43,269 nucleotides of DNA. Source: Branchiostoma floridae (Eukaryota > Chordata > Leptocardii > Amphioxiformes > Branchiostomatidae). A program made the translations under genes and the position numbers. How positions within the stretch are numbered: position 1 is the stretch's first letter; each line of letters begins with the position of its first letter. The stretch covers positions 6,805,292 to 6,848,560 of the forward strand of contig NC_049988.1 of the NCBI RefSeq assembly GCF_000003815.2, read 5' to 3'. The notes beneath the pieces were generated by a model. The model had not been told where the DNA came from. It saw only the letters and a list, made by a program, of their open reading frames with translations, and did no database searches. Positions 11,276 to 22,550 of this stretch are shown here, piece after piece.

Positions 11276-11600
11276 TCCCCATCGATTGCGTTGAAGAGCT
11301 TCCGCCAACAAACGCCTATTCAAAACCTGTCCCACTTCTTGTGAGAAACGTTCTCCGGCAATATTGGCACACATTTGGCTGGTGAACATATGTTTTAGAC
11401 AGCGATTTCAGTGTAACGGCCCTGGTAGAGTAGTCGTACGGTTTTGGTGCGATCTCACAAACTGAGGGCATTCTTATTATAGTCGTGGGTCTGTCGTACG
11501 ACATCGTGAAGGATTCATCTTCCACATTTCTACGACATAAAAATCGTACGACGGCGTACGACTCTGAACGCACCATATCACGACAGGGGCCCGACTATGA
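11276..11600. repeat. Cluster of TCGTACGAC palindromes
   Basis: Words built on the palindrome CGTACG occur at about 11433, 11493, 11545 and 11555, within 150 bp (TCGTACGG, GTCGTACGAC, ATCGTACGAC, GCGTACGACTC). They can pair with each other to form several alternative hairpins. I cannot assign an element type. Overlapping frames on both strands here are probably by-products of the palindromes. Confidence 0.45.
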
Positions 11601-11619
11601 GTTGAGTTCGCACTGCTAT

Positions 11620-11853
11620 TGTGGTATATCTCACTGCACTTGGGGCACCGGTGTGGCACTGCGGGGTTCGAAAGATTACTCAACGAATTCCAAAGATAAA
11701 GAACTAATTTTCGCAATTTGTTACCTTCTAAGCCATACGTATCACGCCTAATCTAAATTATTTTTTTTAAATCGGCAAAACAAACACAACAATGCCGCAG
11801 TGAACGAACCCCACAGTGCCGCACCAGTTCCCCAAGTGCAGTGAGATACCACC
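11620..11853. mobile_element. MITE with long inverted ends (GGTGGTATCTC family), copy 1
   Basis: The left end reads GTGGTATATCTCACTGCAC and the right end GTGCAGTGAGATACCACC. The pairing continues inward through CTTGGGGCACCGGTG, GGCACTGCGGGGTTCG and their complements, giving arms of nearly 50 bp. The middle contains AATCGGCAAAACAAACACAAC. No protein is encoded. The copy at 39682-39921 and the core of the fold-back at 34641-35385 share the same arms. Confidence 0.85.
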
Positions 11854-12183
11854 TTTACACTCGCATATCTATAGAAACAGGTCCGTGCAATTGCAAAGTC
11901 GAAGTACGGATTTAAAACCACTTTGAGTTAGCGGGCCCCTTTTGGACACAGCCCCTTGAGTTCCGTTGTGCTAAGTGCGTCACAGTTGACGGACTTCCGT
12001 GCCTTTTGGCATTAGCTCTACGCGAAGTGGGCGTATGCCAAAAACAGTATTTTTACGTAGGCAGGAAAGAAAAAACCAGTTAGGAGTTTCTAGACCGCTA
12101 TCCAAAGCAGGTGTGGGATCAGATGTTGAACTTTATCATTAATTTCTGCACCGCTAAATTTTCTCTCTTTGCGCGGGCGTAGA
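11854..12183. other. Intron 1, nothing recognised
   Basis: Short unique-looking interval between a MITE and the telomere-like array; no exon signature seen. Confidence 0.4.
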
Positions 12184-12295
12184 GTTAGGGGTAGGGTAGG
12201 GGTTAAGGTTAGGTGCTAGTTGACATTCGAGCCAGGGTTAGGGTTAGGGTAAAGGTTAGGGCTAGGGTGAGGGTAAGGGTTGGGGTTACCCCCAC
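12184..12295 (+). repeat. Interstitial telomere-like (TTAGGG)n array
   Basis: About 110 bp is built from TTAGGG and near variants (GTAGGG, TAAGGG, CTAGGG, GTGAGGG), including GGGTTAGGGTTAGGG in register. Deuterostome telomeres use TTAGGG. The degenerate copies and the intronic position make this an old interstitial array, not a chromosome end. Confidence 0.85.
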
Positions 12296-12524
12296 GGTGC
12301 GACCTTTACCCCAAAATTTACGCTCAGACTTCTGCTTGGAAATTACTACGGCCCACGGATTTGACGTACTTCTTTCCCCCAGTGCATACTGCTAACCCCC
12401 AAGGAGTATCAGGGCAAATATTTAGCAGGGGCATAAATTTGTTTTTACACCGGCTCAGTGCTTTTTGCAAAACTCTTAAGCTAGAATGTTTGCAAGGATC
12501 TTCCTTTTTACCTGATGAGTTAAT

Positions 12525-12645
12525 ACGGAATAAAGGACTAAAAGATAATTTTCTTTCTTAATCACTCACTAAATATTACTACTGTTGTTGGGAAATATAT
12601 ATCAAATAAATATATTTTCACACCATATCTGACAAGCCACAAACT
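12525..12645 (+). repeat. Duplicated segment, first copy
   Basis: GGAATAAA..AC, TTTTCTTTCTTAATC, CTAAATATTACTACTGTTGT, GGGAAATA, ATATTTTCACACC and TATCTGACAAGCCACA appear here and again in the same order at 13206-13327, about 676 bp to the right. This shows a direct duplication of at least 120 bp with moderate divergence. Confidence 0.8.
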
Positions 12646-12898
12646 TTGTGTCCAAAGTGCTATCAAATATGTTTGAAAGTAATATCGACATAAAGGCACA
12701 ATCTGTTAAGTTTTTATCTATAAACACATTACAGAACACAACAAGGTTTGTTAAAAAGATGTGACTGACATTATTAATGTTATCATCATAACGATATATT
12801 TCCGTATCATATTGTACTAGCCCCCTACTGAAGTGCTTAACGACCGTGTGACCAAAGAGCTTTAGAAACAGAGACTGGTACCGCCCTACTTATCTAAT

Positions 12899-13116
12899 AC
12901 CCCCATTCACTAGAGCGACGACCTAACATTTGACACAGCGCTCAACGACTTTCATAGATTTAAAAAAGTCTTTTGACTCTATGTCTTTTGTGTCTTTTCA
13001 GTCATACTTTTACATTGCGAATGGTTCTTTAAGTATGAAGCCAAGGGGTAGAAAAAAAAAGCAACTTAGGTCGTAGCGATGTCGTGGCAGGGTTGCCATC
13101 TAGACGTGGAATGGGA
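12899..13116. mobile_element. Degenerate MITE-like element
   Basis: The left part CCCCATTCACTAGAGCGACG runs into ACGACCTAAC. The right part carries AACTTAGGTCGTAGCG and ends with CGTGGAATGGG. These are imperfect inverted repeats with an unpaired insertion in the right arm. The right arm is present a second time at 13340-13388 (TTTAGGTCGTGGTGATGTCG). It is probably related to 9520-9729. Confidence 0.5.
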
Positions 13117-13389
13117 ACGCCCAATGCAGGGAGTGATAGAACTATTGTGAATATTTCTCAGTATACATTCAAGGCGTCAATTTTTAGCCACAACTACAAT
13201 CTGTCTGGAATAAAAGACAATCTTCTTTCTTAATCGTTCATGAGTTCGCTAAATATTATTACTGTTGTCGGGAAATAAGTGTGAACAGCATAACAATATA
13301 TTTTCACACCGTATCTGACAAGCCACAGGGCGAAATACAATTTAGGTCGTGGTGATGTCGTGGCGCGGTCGCCATCTAGTCGTGGAATA

Positions 13390-13591
13390 CCCCTGTCACA
13401 TTTGGCGAAGATCGATCGGACGACGATTCTGCGGCAATCGCCCGAGCCTCGCTTATAATAATAACTTTATTGCACAATACCTGACAGGGACGGTTTTCAG
13501 GTGCATGAAAATACGCGTAACCCTCTGTCGATCTTAGATATGGCCGATCTTCCATCGATACGCCCGAAGATCGTGGATAATGTGACAGGGG
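13390..13591. mobile_element. 202-bp TA-target MITE
   Basis: The ends CCCCTGTCACATT and AATGTGACAGGGG are exact inverted repeats, with TA on both sides (13388-13389 and 13592-13593). Inner pairing continues with CGAAGATCG. It interrupts a segment whose uninterrupted relative is at 13100-13200, so the insertion can be read directly: CGTGGAATA joins GAATGGGGGCAGGGAG in the unfilled site. No ORF is credible in it. Confidence 0.9.
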
Positions 13592-13593
13592 TA

Positions 13594-14194
13594 GAATGGG
13601 GGCAGGGAGGGATAGAACTATTGCGACTATTCTTCAGCACACATTCAAGGCATCAATTTTAGCCGCAACCTCAATCTGTCACTTCTCTTTAACTAAGACG
13701 CCAAACATCCCATCAGCTGCACTTCTTCTCAGTAGTTTAAAAGCATTACCCTGTTTACATGGACACCTTAGTTTATTCTCATAATCAAAACGCTTCACTC
13801 TCCACTTGTATTTTCCGTTATGTTTGTTTAAACGATAGACTCGACTAAACAAGAGAGTGTTTAATAAAGCACATCAGCGACGTGGGGATTAGTAAGAAAG
13901 GAATGACCAGATAAACAAAAAACAAGCAACTTGATGCTTTACTTTAGCACCAAGGACTTTGACACCAGTGCTTGAATTCTTCTAACGTGCCTTAACACGA
14001 TTTTCTTGTTACTGGCTTGGAAGGGGGCCGTCAGCTTAAAATTCAAAACCTAGAACAGTTCTTCGTGCGTTGCATTTTTTCGCAAATGCTATCTTAGTCT
14101 AGAAGGTTCTATCTAGATTTGTTAAAGAGGATTCAACAACTGACGAATTAATTTTGCAGTTACCCGTGTAGTATTTGGCATTTCATTTTTTCTA
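13594..14194. other. Intron 1, continuation of duplicated segment then nothing seen
   Basis: 13594-13680 continues the duplicated block (ATAGAACTATTG, ACATTCAAGGC.TCAATTTT, AGCC) found at 13130-13195. Beyond it no exon, RNA or repeat is recognisable. Confidence 0.5.
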
Positions 14195-14495
14195 TTACCT
14201 TCGCCAAGAAGGTTATGTTTTCGTCAATGTTTGTGAGTGTGCGTGTGTTTTTGTGTGTCCCTTGACACGGAAACTAGAGAATGCTTGAGCGGATTGTCTT
14301 GATATTTTACATGCGATTTACATTTGGTGAGACCTCGAATTGATTAGATTTTGTGCCTCCTAGCGGAGTCTTATAGTACTGCAGCATATCCTGCAATTTT
14401 CATATCTCTTATTCAAGCTATGGTCAAGATTAGGGTAGCTCTTGTAGTTGGGAAGAAGTAACGTAAGTTTGAGCGCTCTAGCGCTCTAGTCTTCT
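14195..14495 (+). repeat. Hairpin-headed dispersed repeat, copy 2
   Basis: It begins ACCTTCGCCAAGAAGGT, where ACCTT pairs with AAGGT around a 7-nt loop. A GT-rich stretch follows, then GATTGTCTTGATATTT, CTCCTAGCGGAG, GTACTGCAGC, TTCATATCTC and AGCTATGGTCA. It ends near GAGCGCTCTAGCGCTCTAG. It is non-coding. Confidence 0.8.
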
Positions 14496-15559
14496 TTCAT
14501 TTACAGTTAAGTTGCAAACAGGATACGTCAAGAAAGGATGAATGGATTTTCAGTTTATCAAAACGCAAAACGCAAAAGATACCGGTCAAAAGAAGAAGCA
14601 GTTTTTGATACTTAAAACATTGTATTCTATACACAGCTAGGACCATCTCTTTCGATCGATATCGACACACTGCTATAATTTCGTCTTAAGCACTTAAACC
14701 CACTTCATCCTATAAACGTAGTTCAGACGCGGCCTACGTGAGGAAAAGACTGTACTCGCCTTAATAGAATCACTCGAGGACCTTAGCTGGCATACATGCA
14801 AACCTAAGTGTGCCTTAAGGGCTTTAATGCAACCTTAAGCGAAGCTAGGTCTATGAAGACTATAAACATGTAAGAAATACGATACGCAAGGACACTGACG
14901 AAAGGTGGCGGGCGCTACCTGGACCATTTCCAGGTCTCTCTAGTAGCTTGATGAGTAAATTTCATCTTGCGCATTTTACACGAAGATTTTTTCATTGCTA
15001 TATACAAAAATTCTTGACTTTTGTACGTGTGTGTGCGTATACGTTTGTGGCTCATGTACTGATGTTTAAATAAGATTTAGGATGTAATAGAAAGAAATAA
15101 AAGTTAAAATATTAAGTTCTTCATACTGTTGTGTTGTAACCCTGTTTTGGCTCCTTCAGTATTATCGTATACCAGTTACGTTGTTTTCGACATTCAAAAT
15201 CAGTTGTCCGCAGCTTAAGCCTTTTACTTACGTAGGAAGACTAGCACTCCTCGAGAACTATCCCACATTATTTCTCCCGTATTCGCACCCATACCCAAGC
15301 CTATGTGTTTTGCACTATCCACTCAAAACTGTGTTTTTTTGCATCGCTGTGATTTTGCCACGGGTGGCTGCTCTATGATGTCACAAGACAATGCCTAGGG
15401 ACCAACTAAAAGAGAAAAACTTTCAAGTTCACGATGCACTTGGTCGCCAAAGCGTTTTGTTTGCTTGCTACTAGATTGTATTCCTGACGTCAAGGAGAAA
15501 ACTTTCACTTAGAAAGCATTGGAGAACAGAACCACAGCAGTAGAGCTTCTTGAAACTTT
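14496..15559. other. Intron 1, nothing recognised
   Basis: Unique-looking sequence. A 65-codon open frame at 15181-15378 has no motif and no splice-bounded conservation that I can see. Confidence 0.4.
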
Positions 15560-15854
15560 CACTCAAGTAATAATGGGGTGAAATATAACTCAGAATTGCT
15601 CATCTTGCAATTGTATTGTTACAGTCAGTAGGTACCTATCAATTGTCGTTTCTACAAAATGTCTGTCTTAAAGTTCTGTTAACTATTGCTGTCGTGACCA
15701 TAATTGTAAACGTACATTCTTTAAAGCGTACTTTCAAATCGATGTTTTAAAGTTTATGATAAGTTGTGATATGCTTGTATAGTAACGTATACGCAATTCA
15801 GCTTCTGGCTGCGAAGTATTACGTCTTTTGATAAACCATTCATCCATTCATAAA

Positions 15855-16062
15855 CCATTCATTCATTCATTCATCTGAGTAATGAAGTCGTTGTAACGTG
15901 CTCGATCGAAGCACCATTTTACGTCCCATCCGAATTGCAATGCAGCTAGCTCCAACCAGTATGCCTTTCCCGGATTCGAACCGGGGACTCCCAGTTACCA
16001 AGTAACTGGACCTAGAGACACAACCCTAAAGCTGCTACCAATTGAGCTACAGGGACATCCAG
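15855..16062 (-). mobile_element. tRNA-derived SINE with (GAAT)n tail
   Basis: On the minus strand the head reads CCTGTAGCTCAATTGGTAGC (box A region), then CCCCGGTTCGAATCCGGG, a perfect T-arm with box B. The 5' acceptor half has no 3' partner, so it is not a functional tRNA. The body runs to (GAAT)n at 15855-15880. A short tandem-repeat tail of this kind is typical of SINEs mobilised by CR1/L2-type LINEs; this last point is inference. Confidence 0.8.
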
Positions 16063-16077
16063 TATAGATTATGACTG

Positions 16078-16710
16078 GTCGTTAAATGTGAATAGTTCGG
16101 CCCAGTAATGGTTTTACTAAACTTGTTATCATTTCTTTCAACATTATGGCACCGACATCTATAATAATGATAATTATCAGAAGGGTGAAATATCACTCAT
16201 AACGTAGCATGGCTGATTGCTAAAAGCAAATGTTCCACTCCTGTCATTGTTTTACCAATCTTGCTATTGTTTCTCTAGCCATTATGGCCCTGAAATCCAT
16301 TCAAGCAATAATCAGTGGGGTGGAATATTACTCAATAACGAAGTATGACTGATTGTTGAAAGCGAATATTTCCCTGCTGTAACTGTTTTACCAATCTTGA
16401 TATTATTTTCCTCGCCATAATGGCAATGAAGTCTACGCCAGCAATAATCAGAGTGGTGAAATATCACTTATAATGGAATATGGCTGATTGTTGAAAGCGA
16501 ATATTTCCCCCTGTAAATGTTTTCTAATCTAGCTATCATTTTTCCCAATGTTATGGCCCTAACTAAAATCGACTTAAGCTATAATAATATGGGAGAAATA
16601 GCAATAATATTAGAGTATGACTGATTGTAAAAGAGAGTATATCCCTAATGTAATTGTTTTCTTCTAATCTTGTTATCATTTCCTTCAACACCATGGCCCT
16701 GAAACGACCA
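16078..16710 (+). repeat. Tandem array, ~135-140-bp period, about 4.5 copies
   Basis: The word TATGGC (or ATGGCC) recurs at about 16145, 16283, 16420, 16552 and 16694. Each is followed by GAAGTC-like, AATAAT.AG, GTGAAATA.CACT, TATG.CTGATTG and TTTTCTAATCTTG words. A diverged outlying unit starts near 15565 (AATAATGGGGTGAAATATAACTC), on the other side of the SINE at 15855-16062. Confidence 0.85.
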
Positions 16711-16749
16711 CCTTCGTCATCTGGTAAAGATTTCCACTAAAAGCTTAAG

Positions 16750-17870
16750 TAACCCAAAAGATGTTGCCAGACAGACTTGGCGCCTCTTAAGACAAGAGCG
16801 TGGCCGTCTAACACTTAAGGCGAATAGCCTTGGCACCTCTTACCGGTACACATGCATACCAAGCTGAAAACGTTAGCGACAATTAAGTATGAGTAAGGCA
16901 AGGAAGGTCTTCAAAATGGTCCTTTGGCACAGTTTAGAGAGGCTGCACGTAGATGGGCTCTCCGAGGTTTAAGATGTTAAACCAAGAGCATGGCAATCTA
17001 ACATTTAAAATGAATAGTTTTGGCACCGGTATAGCGGTGCACATACATACCAAGCTGAAAACGTTAGCGACAATTAAGTGTGAGTAAGGCAAAGAAGGTC
17101 TTCAAAATGGTCCTTTGGCACAGTTTAGAGAGGCTGCACGTAGATGGACTCTCCGTGGCATAAGATGTTAAACCAAGAGCGTGGCAATCTAACATTTAGA
17201 ATGAATAGTTTTGGCACCGGTATAACGGTGCACATACATACCAAGCTGAAAACGTTAGCGACAATTAAGTGTGAGTAAGGCAAGGAAGGTCTTCACAATG
17301 GTCCTTTGACACAGTTTATAGAGACAGATCCTTCGTAGTTTATGGTATTTGAGATGTTTGCAGTGATTGCGAAAGCGTCATTCTTAATGGTCCAAGCTAA
17401 AAACGTTAGCAACAATTAAGTGTGAGCAAGGCAAGGAAGGCTTCAAAATGGTCCTTTGGCGAAGTTTAGAGAGGAAGCAAGAAGATTGTTCCTTCGTGGT
17501 TTAAGATATTCGAGATTTTTGCAATGGTTGCAAAGGCGTCATTCTAAGCTAAAAACGTTAGCGACAACAAAGTGAGAGCAATGCAAGGAAGGAACACCAC
17601 AACGTCTTCTTTAAATGGTCCTTTGGCACAATTTAGAGAGACAGCAAGTGGATGGGTTCTTCGTTGTTTAGGATATTCGAGATTTTGCAATAATTGCGAA
17701 AACGTCATTCTTAAGCTCCAAGCTAAAACGTTACCGACAATTAAGTGAAAGCTATGCAAGGAAGGAACACCACATGTTCTCATTCAAATGGTCTTTTGGC
17801 ACAGTTTCAGAGAGATTATTGAACGAGTAGTTTAAGATGCTGGAGATTTTTGCGATGACTGAAAAAGAGC
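16750..17870 (+). repeat. Satellite-like tandem array, 191-bp then ~150-175-bp units
   Basis: CCAAGCTGAAAACGTTAGCG starts at 16859, 17050 and 17241, an exact 191-bp period with highly similar units. Three shorter, more diverged units follow near 17392, 17544 and 17718, sharing AAGCTAAAAACGTTAGC, AAGGCAAGGAAGG and AATGGTCCTTTGGC. The left three look younger than the right three. A minus-strand frame in it (17544-17783) is a by-product of the repeat. Confidence 0.92.
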
Positions 17871-19484
17871 ATGCTCATTGCTCTCGTTGCAGCAATTCGG
17901 TTGAATGTCATAGCTGCCCCATTCCAAATATTCCGTAAATAGTTTCATCAGGTTGGTACATCGATTTGTACTGGGTCTTTACAGCTACAACATTGAAGAG
18001 ATTTTATATCTGCCGACGTTTTAGTTCGTTAATCTTTCTGCAACCTTTTTCAAAGACTCAAACACTCATTTTTATTATTGTGACGTAGCGGCAAGGATGC
18101 AGTCCCAAACATGACTAAATTCTACTACTCCTTGCCACTTTGCGATCACAAACGCGACTGTGTATGTATCCCCCCCCCCCCCCCTCTTGCCTGAAAGTTT
18201 GTTTCTGACCGATGTTGACTTTCTTATCCAGAAATATAGCGTCCTTGCATCTAAAGCTATTGGGAAGTGCGAAATACATTAATTCTAATCTCTCAAACGG
18301 AAAACCACTACTTTTGTGCCTTACTGTTCCTCCCAAAACACATTGCCGTCATCGTCCACTTTGCTGTTGACAGTTTCGCGAAGCCTTAGAGGACAGCAAA
18401 AAGCAATAGTTGTTCTGTAGCTAACCGCATAGAGTTTAAATAAGGACTTTGGAACGGCTCGAGCTTTTGCTTTGCTATCAGCGGGACAATATTTGACTTT
18501 TTAGAGTCCTAATACTTCCGATGTTAGGCTTAACTTTCTTTTACCTCAGATTTATTGAGAGATTATATTTTAAGAGTAGCCTTAAACCACGCATCGTCTT
18601 AAGTTACTTAACAACTCCTTTGGGGCAGTAAGCACAGGAAGTGCCCGCTAGGTAGTTTCCCAACAGTACAAACAATTAATGAACCTGGGATTCCAGGAGA
18701 TTCCATTTCGCAACAGGTAGCGCCTCACCTGCACAAGATCTCATAAATCACCTCCTTAGAAGGACCCTTGGTGTCAAGGCGAAAGCTCTTAAGAGCGGAT
18801 CCCTAGGGGTTAGTCCGAAAGTCGGTTGATATGAAGAGTGGGGAGGGGAACTCTCTTAATTGTCAGCCAAAAAACCCCGGCTGAACTCTCTTGTTTTGCT
18901 TTAAAAGCTTTTTGATGACTGACAATGTCGAGGATACATGTGCTTTGGATGCTAAATAGATTGCGTATGAGAAGTGTTAAGAAAGGACTAAAGGTAACTT
19001 AAAGTGCTTATTTATATAAAGCTAGAATGATGCTTCGTCTCAGGTATTACATTGTGATGATTTTGACAGAAGAAAGTTATAACCTAAGGCAAAAACAATA
19101 TGTTACCAGTTACACAAATATGCGCAATATAGAAATGTAATTAGATACTTAAATTAATTAATGAATGGATGTATGTATTGATGGATTCATGGATGCATAA
19201 ATGAATGTATGTATGAGTGTGTGTTTTTTTTAATGTACAACCACGCAGCCTTTTGTCTGAAAAGCATTATTTTTACTTACTGCAGTTCAGAATTACAATA
19301 TATATCAGTAAAGGTACTATCCATTTTTACATAAAGCGTCAGATATTAATTGTCATTAAAATAACATAGTAACTGACACAGGCATCAAGGTATGCGGTTG
19401 CTTCGAGAATCCCATTACGTTACGTTTGAAACATGTCCTTATTCGTTGGTCAATAGATACTTTTGGTACATCTATCATCGATCA
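17871..19484. other. Intron 1, nothing recognised apart from a poly(C) run
   Basis: Contains C(15) at 18170-18184 and a weak ATGTATGT/GGATGG simple repeat near 19160-19220. No exon or RNA gene was seen. Confidence 0.4.
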
Positions 19485-19765
19485 ATCCTTTTTGATTGAT
19501 TGATTGATCTTTAGGGTAGTCCCTTCAATTAACGTAGTAACTGATTTCCAAGGGAGCCCCATATACATGTTCGCACATGTTCGTACAACGACGGGTTATA
19601 CCGCCCCTTACGGGGTGACACACCCGTCCGGGTGAATGATGTAGATCACCATGTGGCTGATACGAGACAGAGGTCGCCAGGCCTCCATCCGGGTGATTTG
19701 AAGTGAATCACCAACTTCCGACAGAAGGATTTGCACCAACGCACACCGCACCATCGCACCACCTT
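19485..19765 (-). mobile_element. Non-LTR retroelement fragment or SINE with (AATC)n tail
   Basis: Read on the minus strand, the element runs from about 19765 down to a tail of AATC repeats at 19485-19511, preceded by GGGACTACCCTAAAG. It contains nested hairpins: GACGGGT (19590-19596) pairs with ACCCGTC (19622-19628) around CCCC-TTAC-GGGG, and GGTGATT pairs with AATCACC near 19695-19715. The inner hairpin word resembles segments near 25851 and 39645. I infer a CR1/L2-tail element; there is no coding part. Confidence 0.55.
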
Positions 19766-20261
19766 TGATTGATGAAAGTCAGAACAAGTATAATGGCTTT
19801 GGTCTGAGGAAATAGTTTCAGGCGAAATAGAAGTGACACAGTAAAAACTATTGCCTAATTTTTGTCACGCGAGAAGTAACATTACCTGCAAAACCTCAAG
19901 TGTCCTCACCTCAGAAGACTTCCTCTCTTTGCATTTGCCCAAGGACAATAAGAGACGGATGTGGTTACCTGTCCCTGTCACACTTAGCCTACTTATGACA
20001 CAATAACAACACTTAGAAAAACATCAATAGCCTTGGAACACGATCCACCCGTAAGAATGCCCAGACAGATAGATATCTTGTCTGGGCAAACAATTCTTGT
20101 CTATTGAAACGGAACCCTGTGTCTCATTGTCCGTGTCATAGGCTGACCACGTGGCGGCATACCCCCGGACAAACCACGTTCTTTTGTCATTCTATCTTCT
20201 TGATGGCCTTCAATGATGACATGCTTGAGTACTGATATAATGAACACTCGGCGTTTTTGTT

Positions 20262-20570
20262 ACCTCCATGAAAAATGGAGGCATAGTTTTGGTGTTCCTG
20301 TCTGTGCTTGTGTGTGCGTGTCTGTTTGTGTTTCCGGATATTTGTGATCAGTATAACTCTAGAACCTCTGAATGTTTTACGGTGATATTTGGTATGTAGG
20401 TAGGGGTTGGGTAAGTAGGTAGGGGTTGGGAAGGCAGAGGTCAAGGTCGATTTTGGGCCCCCTGGTAAGCTACCTTAATACTGCAGCAGAAGTCTTTTGT
20501 ATCTTTTGCCCTGGACATGCCATGGTCTTAATGTTTTGGTGACAGTTGACTCAGAACCTAGAGATTCTTC
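20262..20570 (+). repeat. Hairpin-headed dispersed repeat, copy 3
   Basis: It starts ACCTCCAT-GAAAA-ATGGAGGC, a stem of 7-8 bp. The order is then TG-rich tract, GATATTTGTGATCAG, ATAACTCTAGAACCTCTG, GATATTTGGTATGTAGGTAG (with a local duplication of GGTAGGGGTTGG), TTTTGGGCCCCCTGG, TACTGCAGCAGAA and GGACATGCCATGGTCTTAATG. Confidence 0.8.
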
Positions 20571-22550
20571 TTCTTCTTTTCTACTGCTCAGCCCCCTTTG
20601 ACGGGGATTAATAGCAGTGCGCATGCTTTGTTAGTTACAGGTGAAGTGCCTTACAGGCATAGGGAACATAAACAAACATAAACAAACGATCTGTGGGTGC
20701 AAAAGACAAGACAAGTGAGTGTGGTGGGTTAGTGTTATTTACATATATACAAGGAATTTACATATATACAAGGATTCATGATTCGAATCCCTGACTATTA
20801 TGTAGCGATGGTTCGCCTTTGAGACAGATAGTTTACAACAATTACCTCACTGGACTTTGATGTAAATGTGTACCTAGCTTCTGTGTCCCTCGGATAGGAC
20901 GTTACGTGGAGGTCCGGTGTTGGGTCTTGTTATCCGAACTTGAAACATCGACTACTTCAAATACTAAGTGGACCAACATGACTTTTTCTGACAGACAGGT
21001 ATATTACCTCTTGTCTTTGAAATTTACCAGAACCAGACGTTTAATCGCTGCGAGTGCCCTCTGGGGATTGCCAGAAGGCATCATCAAGAATCCACTGATG
21101 CTTTCCGACTTTCGGGATTTCCTTCCTCGCGCTATCTCTTCAGACATAAGGCACTGTAAATACGTTCATTAACAGATCCAGACGATTGTCTGTCGAGCTG
21201 TTTTACCTGTCTGTAGTCCCTAGTTGCAAGTTTAATCCAGGTAATGCTTTATCTACGTTGATGCGTACATCGCCGAGATTGCAATGGCAAAATGTGATTT
21301 CCGACTTAGAGTGCTGTCAGGTACGTTTCCCTGTGCTCGTTAATTTTCCATCGCCATGGAAAATTACGCAATTTTCTCCGTGTTAACGTTCTGTATGATA
21401 TATGTTGTAGATTTTGCTCTACACTGTAACAAAAACGAATGTTCGAATATATAGCGTTACGATGTCTAAAGAAATAAATCACTATTCACGACAGGTGCTA
21501 TAGCTAAGAGTCACATATATAGATCTACAGATACGAAATGCGAATAACACAATACTATTGTTCACAATACGTTGGCATGACATGTTTAGAAGAAATGCAA
21601 GAAATTAGGATCGTAGTTGGGTTTATCTATTGTGTCAATACATATTATGCCATGCATGTAAGGTGTTGCTGCTATCAGATGCGGTTACAAACGTAACATA
21701 TATATGTAGAGATAAACTCATAACTCAAATAGCAATTTCTAACGGTTAAAACAAAAAAAATAAAAAAGAACAGAGACGGTGGGCACCATAGACCTCTTAT
21801 AACCTATGATCCACTGCTCACTGAGTCGTGTTCTATCTGCATAACGCGACGTCACGACAGCAGTGGATTGTTCATTCCTTTACAAAGACTGGTGCTGTTC
21901 AGTCGAAAATTTGTGTGAGTCCAATTCTGGTTTGTGTTACTGATATTACAGTTAAACTAGTTCAAAAATGACTTCTACCAACACATATGAACTTTCAAGC
22001 TAATAAGCAAAAATATTCATCGACTTTGGCATGCCAGGTTTAGAAAAAGTTCATGTAATTAGGAATACAGTTGTGTTTGTCTGTACTGTATACATATTAT
22101 GACCTTACGACAATGCTTTCAAGCTGATTTCCTTCCACCCTATGCCTGATTTTGTCTACGCTGATGATGACATTGCCTTTCTGAATTCCAGAGGGAAGCC
22201 CAGTGCTTTCATTGTGATGCGTTTTATGATGAGCACAACTGCAAGATATTAGAGATAACAGTTATTTTAGCTGACATACAGGCAGCGTCAGCGCAAATGC
22301 GCGGTAGCAACTAATACGTCCAACAGGTGTTATGTATAGAGAAGAGTGGTGAACAAAGATCACGTATTATGGATGATGGGGCGAGACTGAAAGATATGAT
22401 GCACCTGCGCTTGGACCATTAGCGTAGAGGCTCGCATGGGGAATTAGGCGTCCCCTTTGTCGAGGGCAACGAGGCTCGTATAGGGGATTAAGTGTTCACA
22501 TCGTCGAAGGCATGGACAAGTTTCTCCAAGGCCTACCTCCACCTCCTACT
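20571..22550. other. Intron 1; short repeats, no exon recognised
   Basis: 20738-20776 has a two-copy repeat of ATTTACATATATACAAGGA. Segments at about 21560-21660 and 21990-22110 are degenerate direct copies (TTGGCATG.CA, GTTTAGAA, AATTAGGA, ACATATTATG). ATCCACTGCT near 21810 and AGCAGTGGAT near 21860 form a 10-bp inverted repeat. Open frames at 20906-21172 and 21186-21386 lack any motif that I recognise. Confidence 0.45.

Noticed and set aside
12184-12295. Real chromosome end
   Set aside because: Degenerate units, with gene sequence continuing on both sides.
15965-16060. Functional tRNA gene on the minus strand
   Set aside because: T-arm is perfect but the acceptor halves do not pair, the middle is too long, and a (GAAT)n tail follows; this is a SINE head.
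16750-17870. CRISPR array
   Set aside because: Units of 150-191 bp are contiguous without the short-repeat/spacer pattern, in an animal intron.
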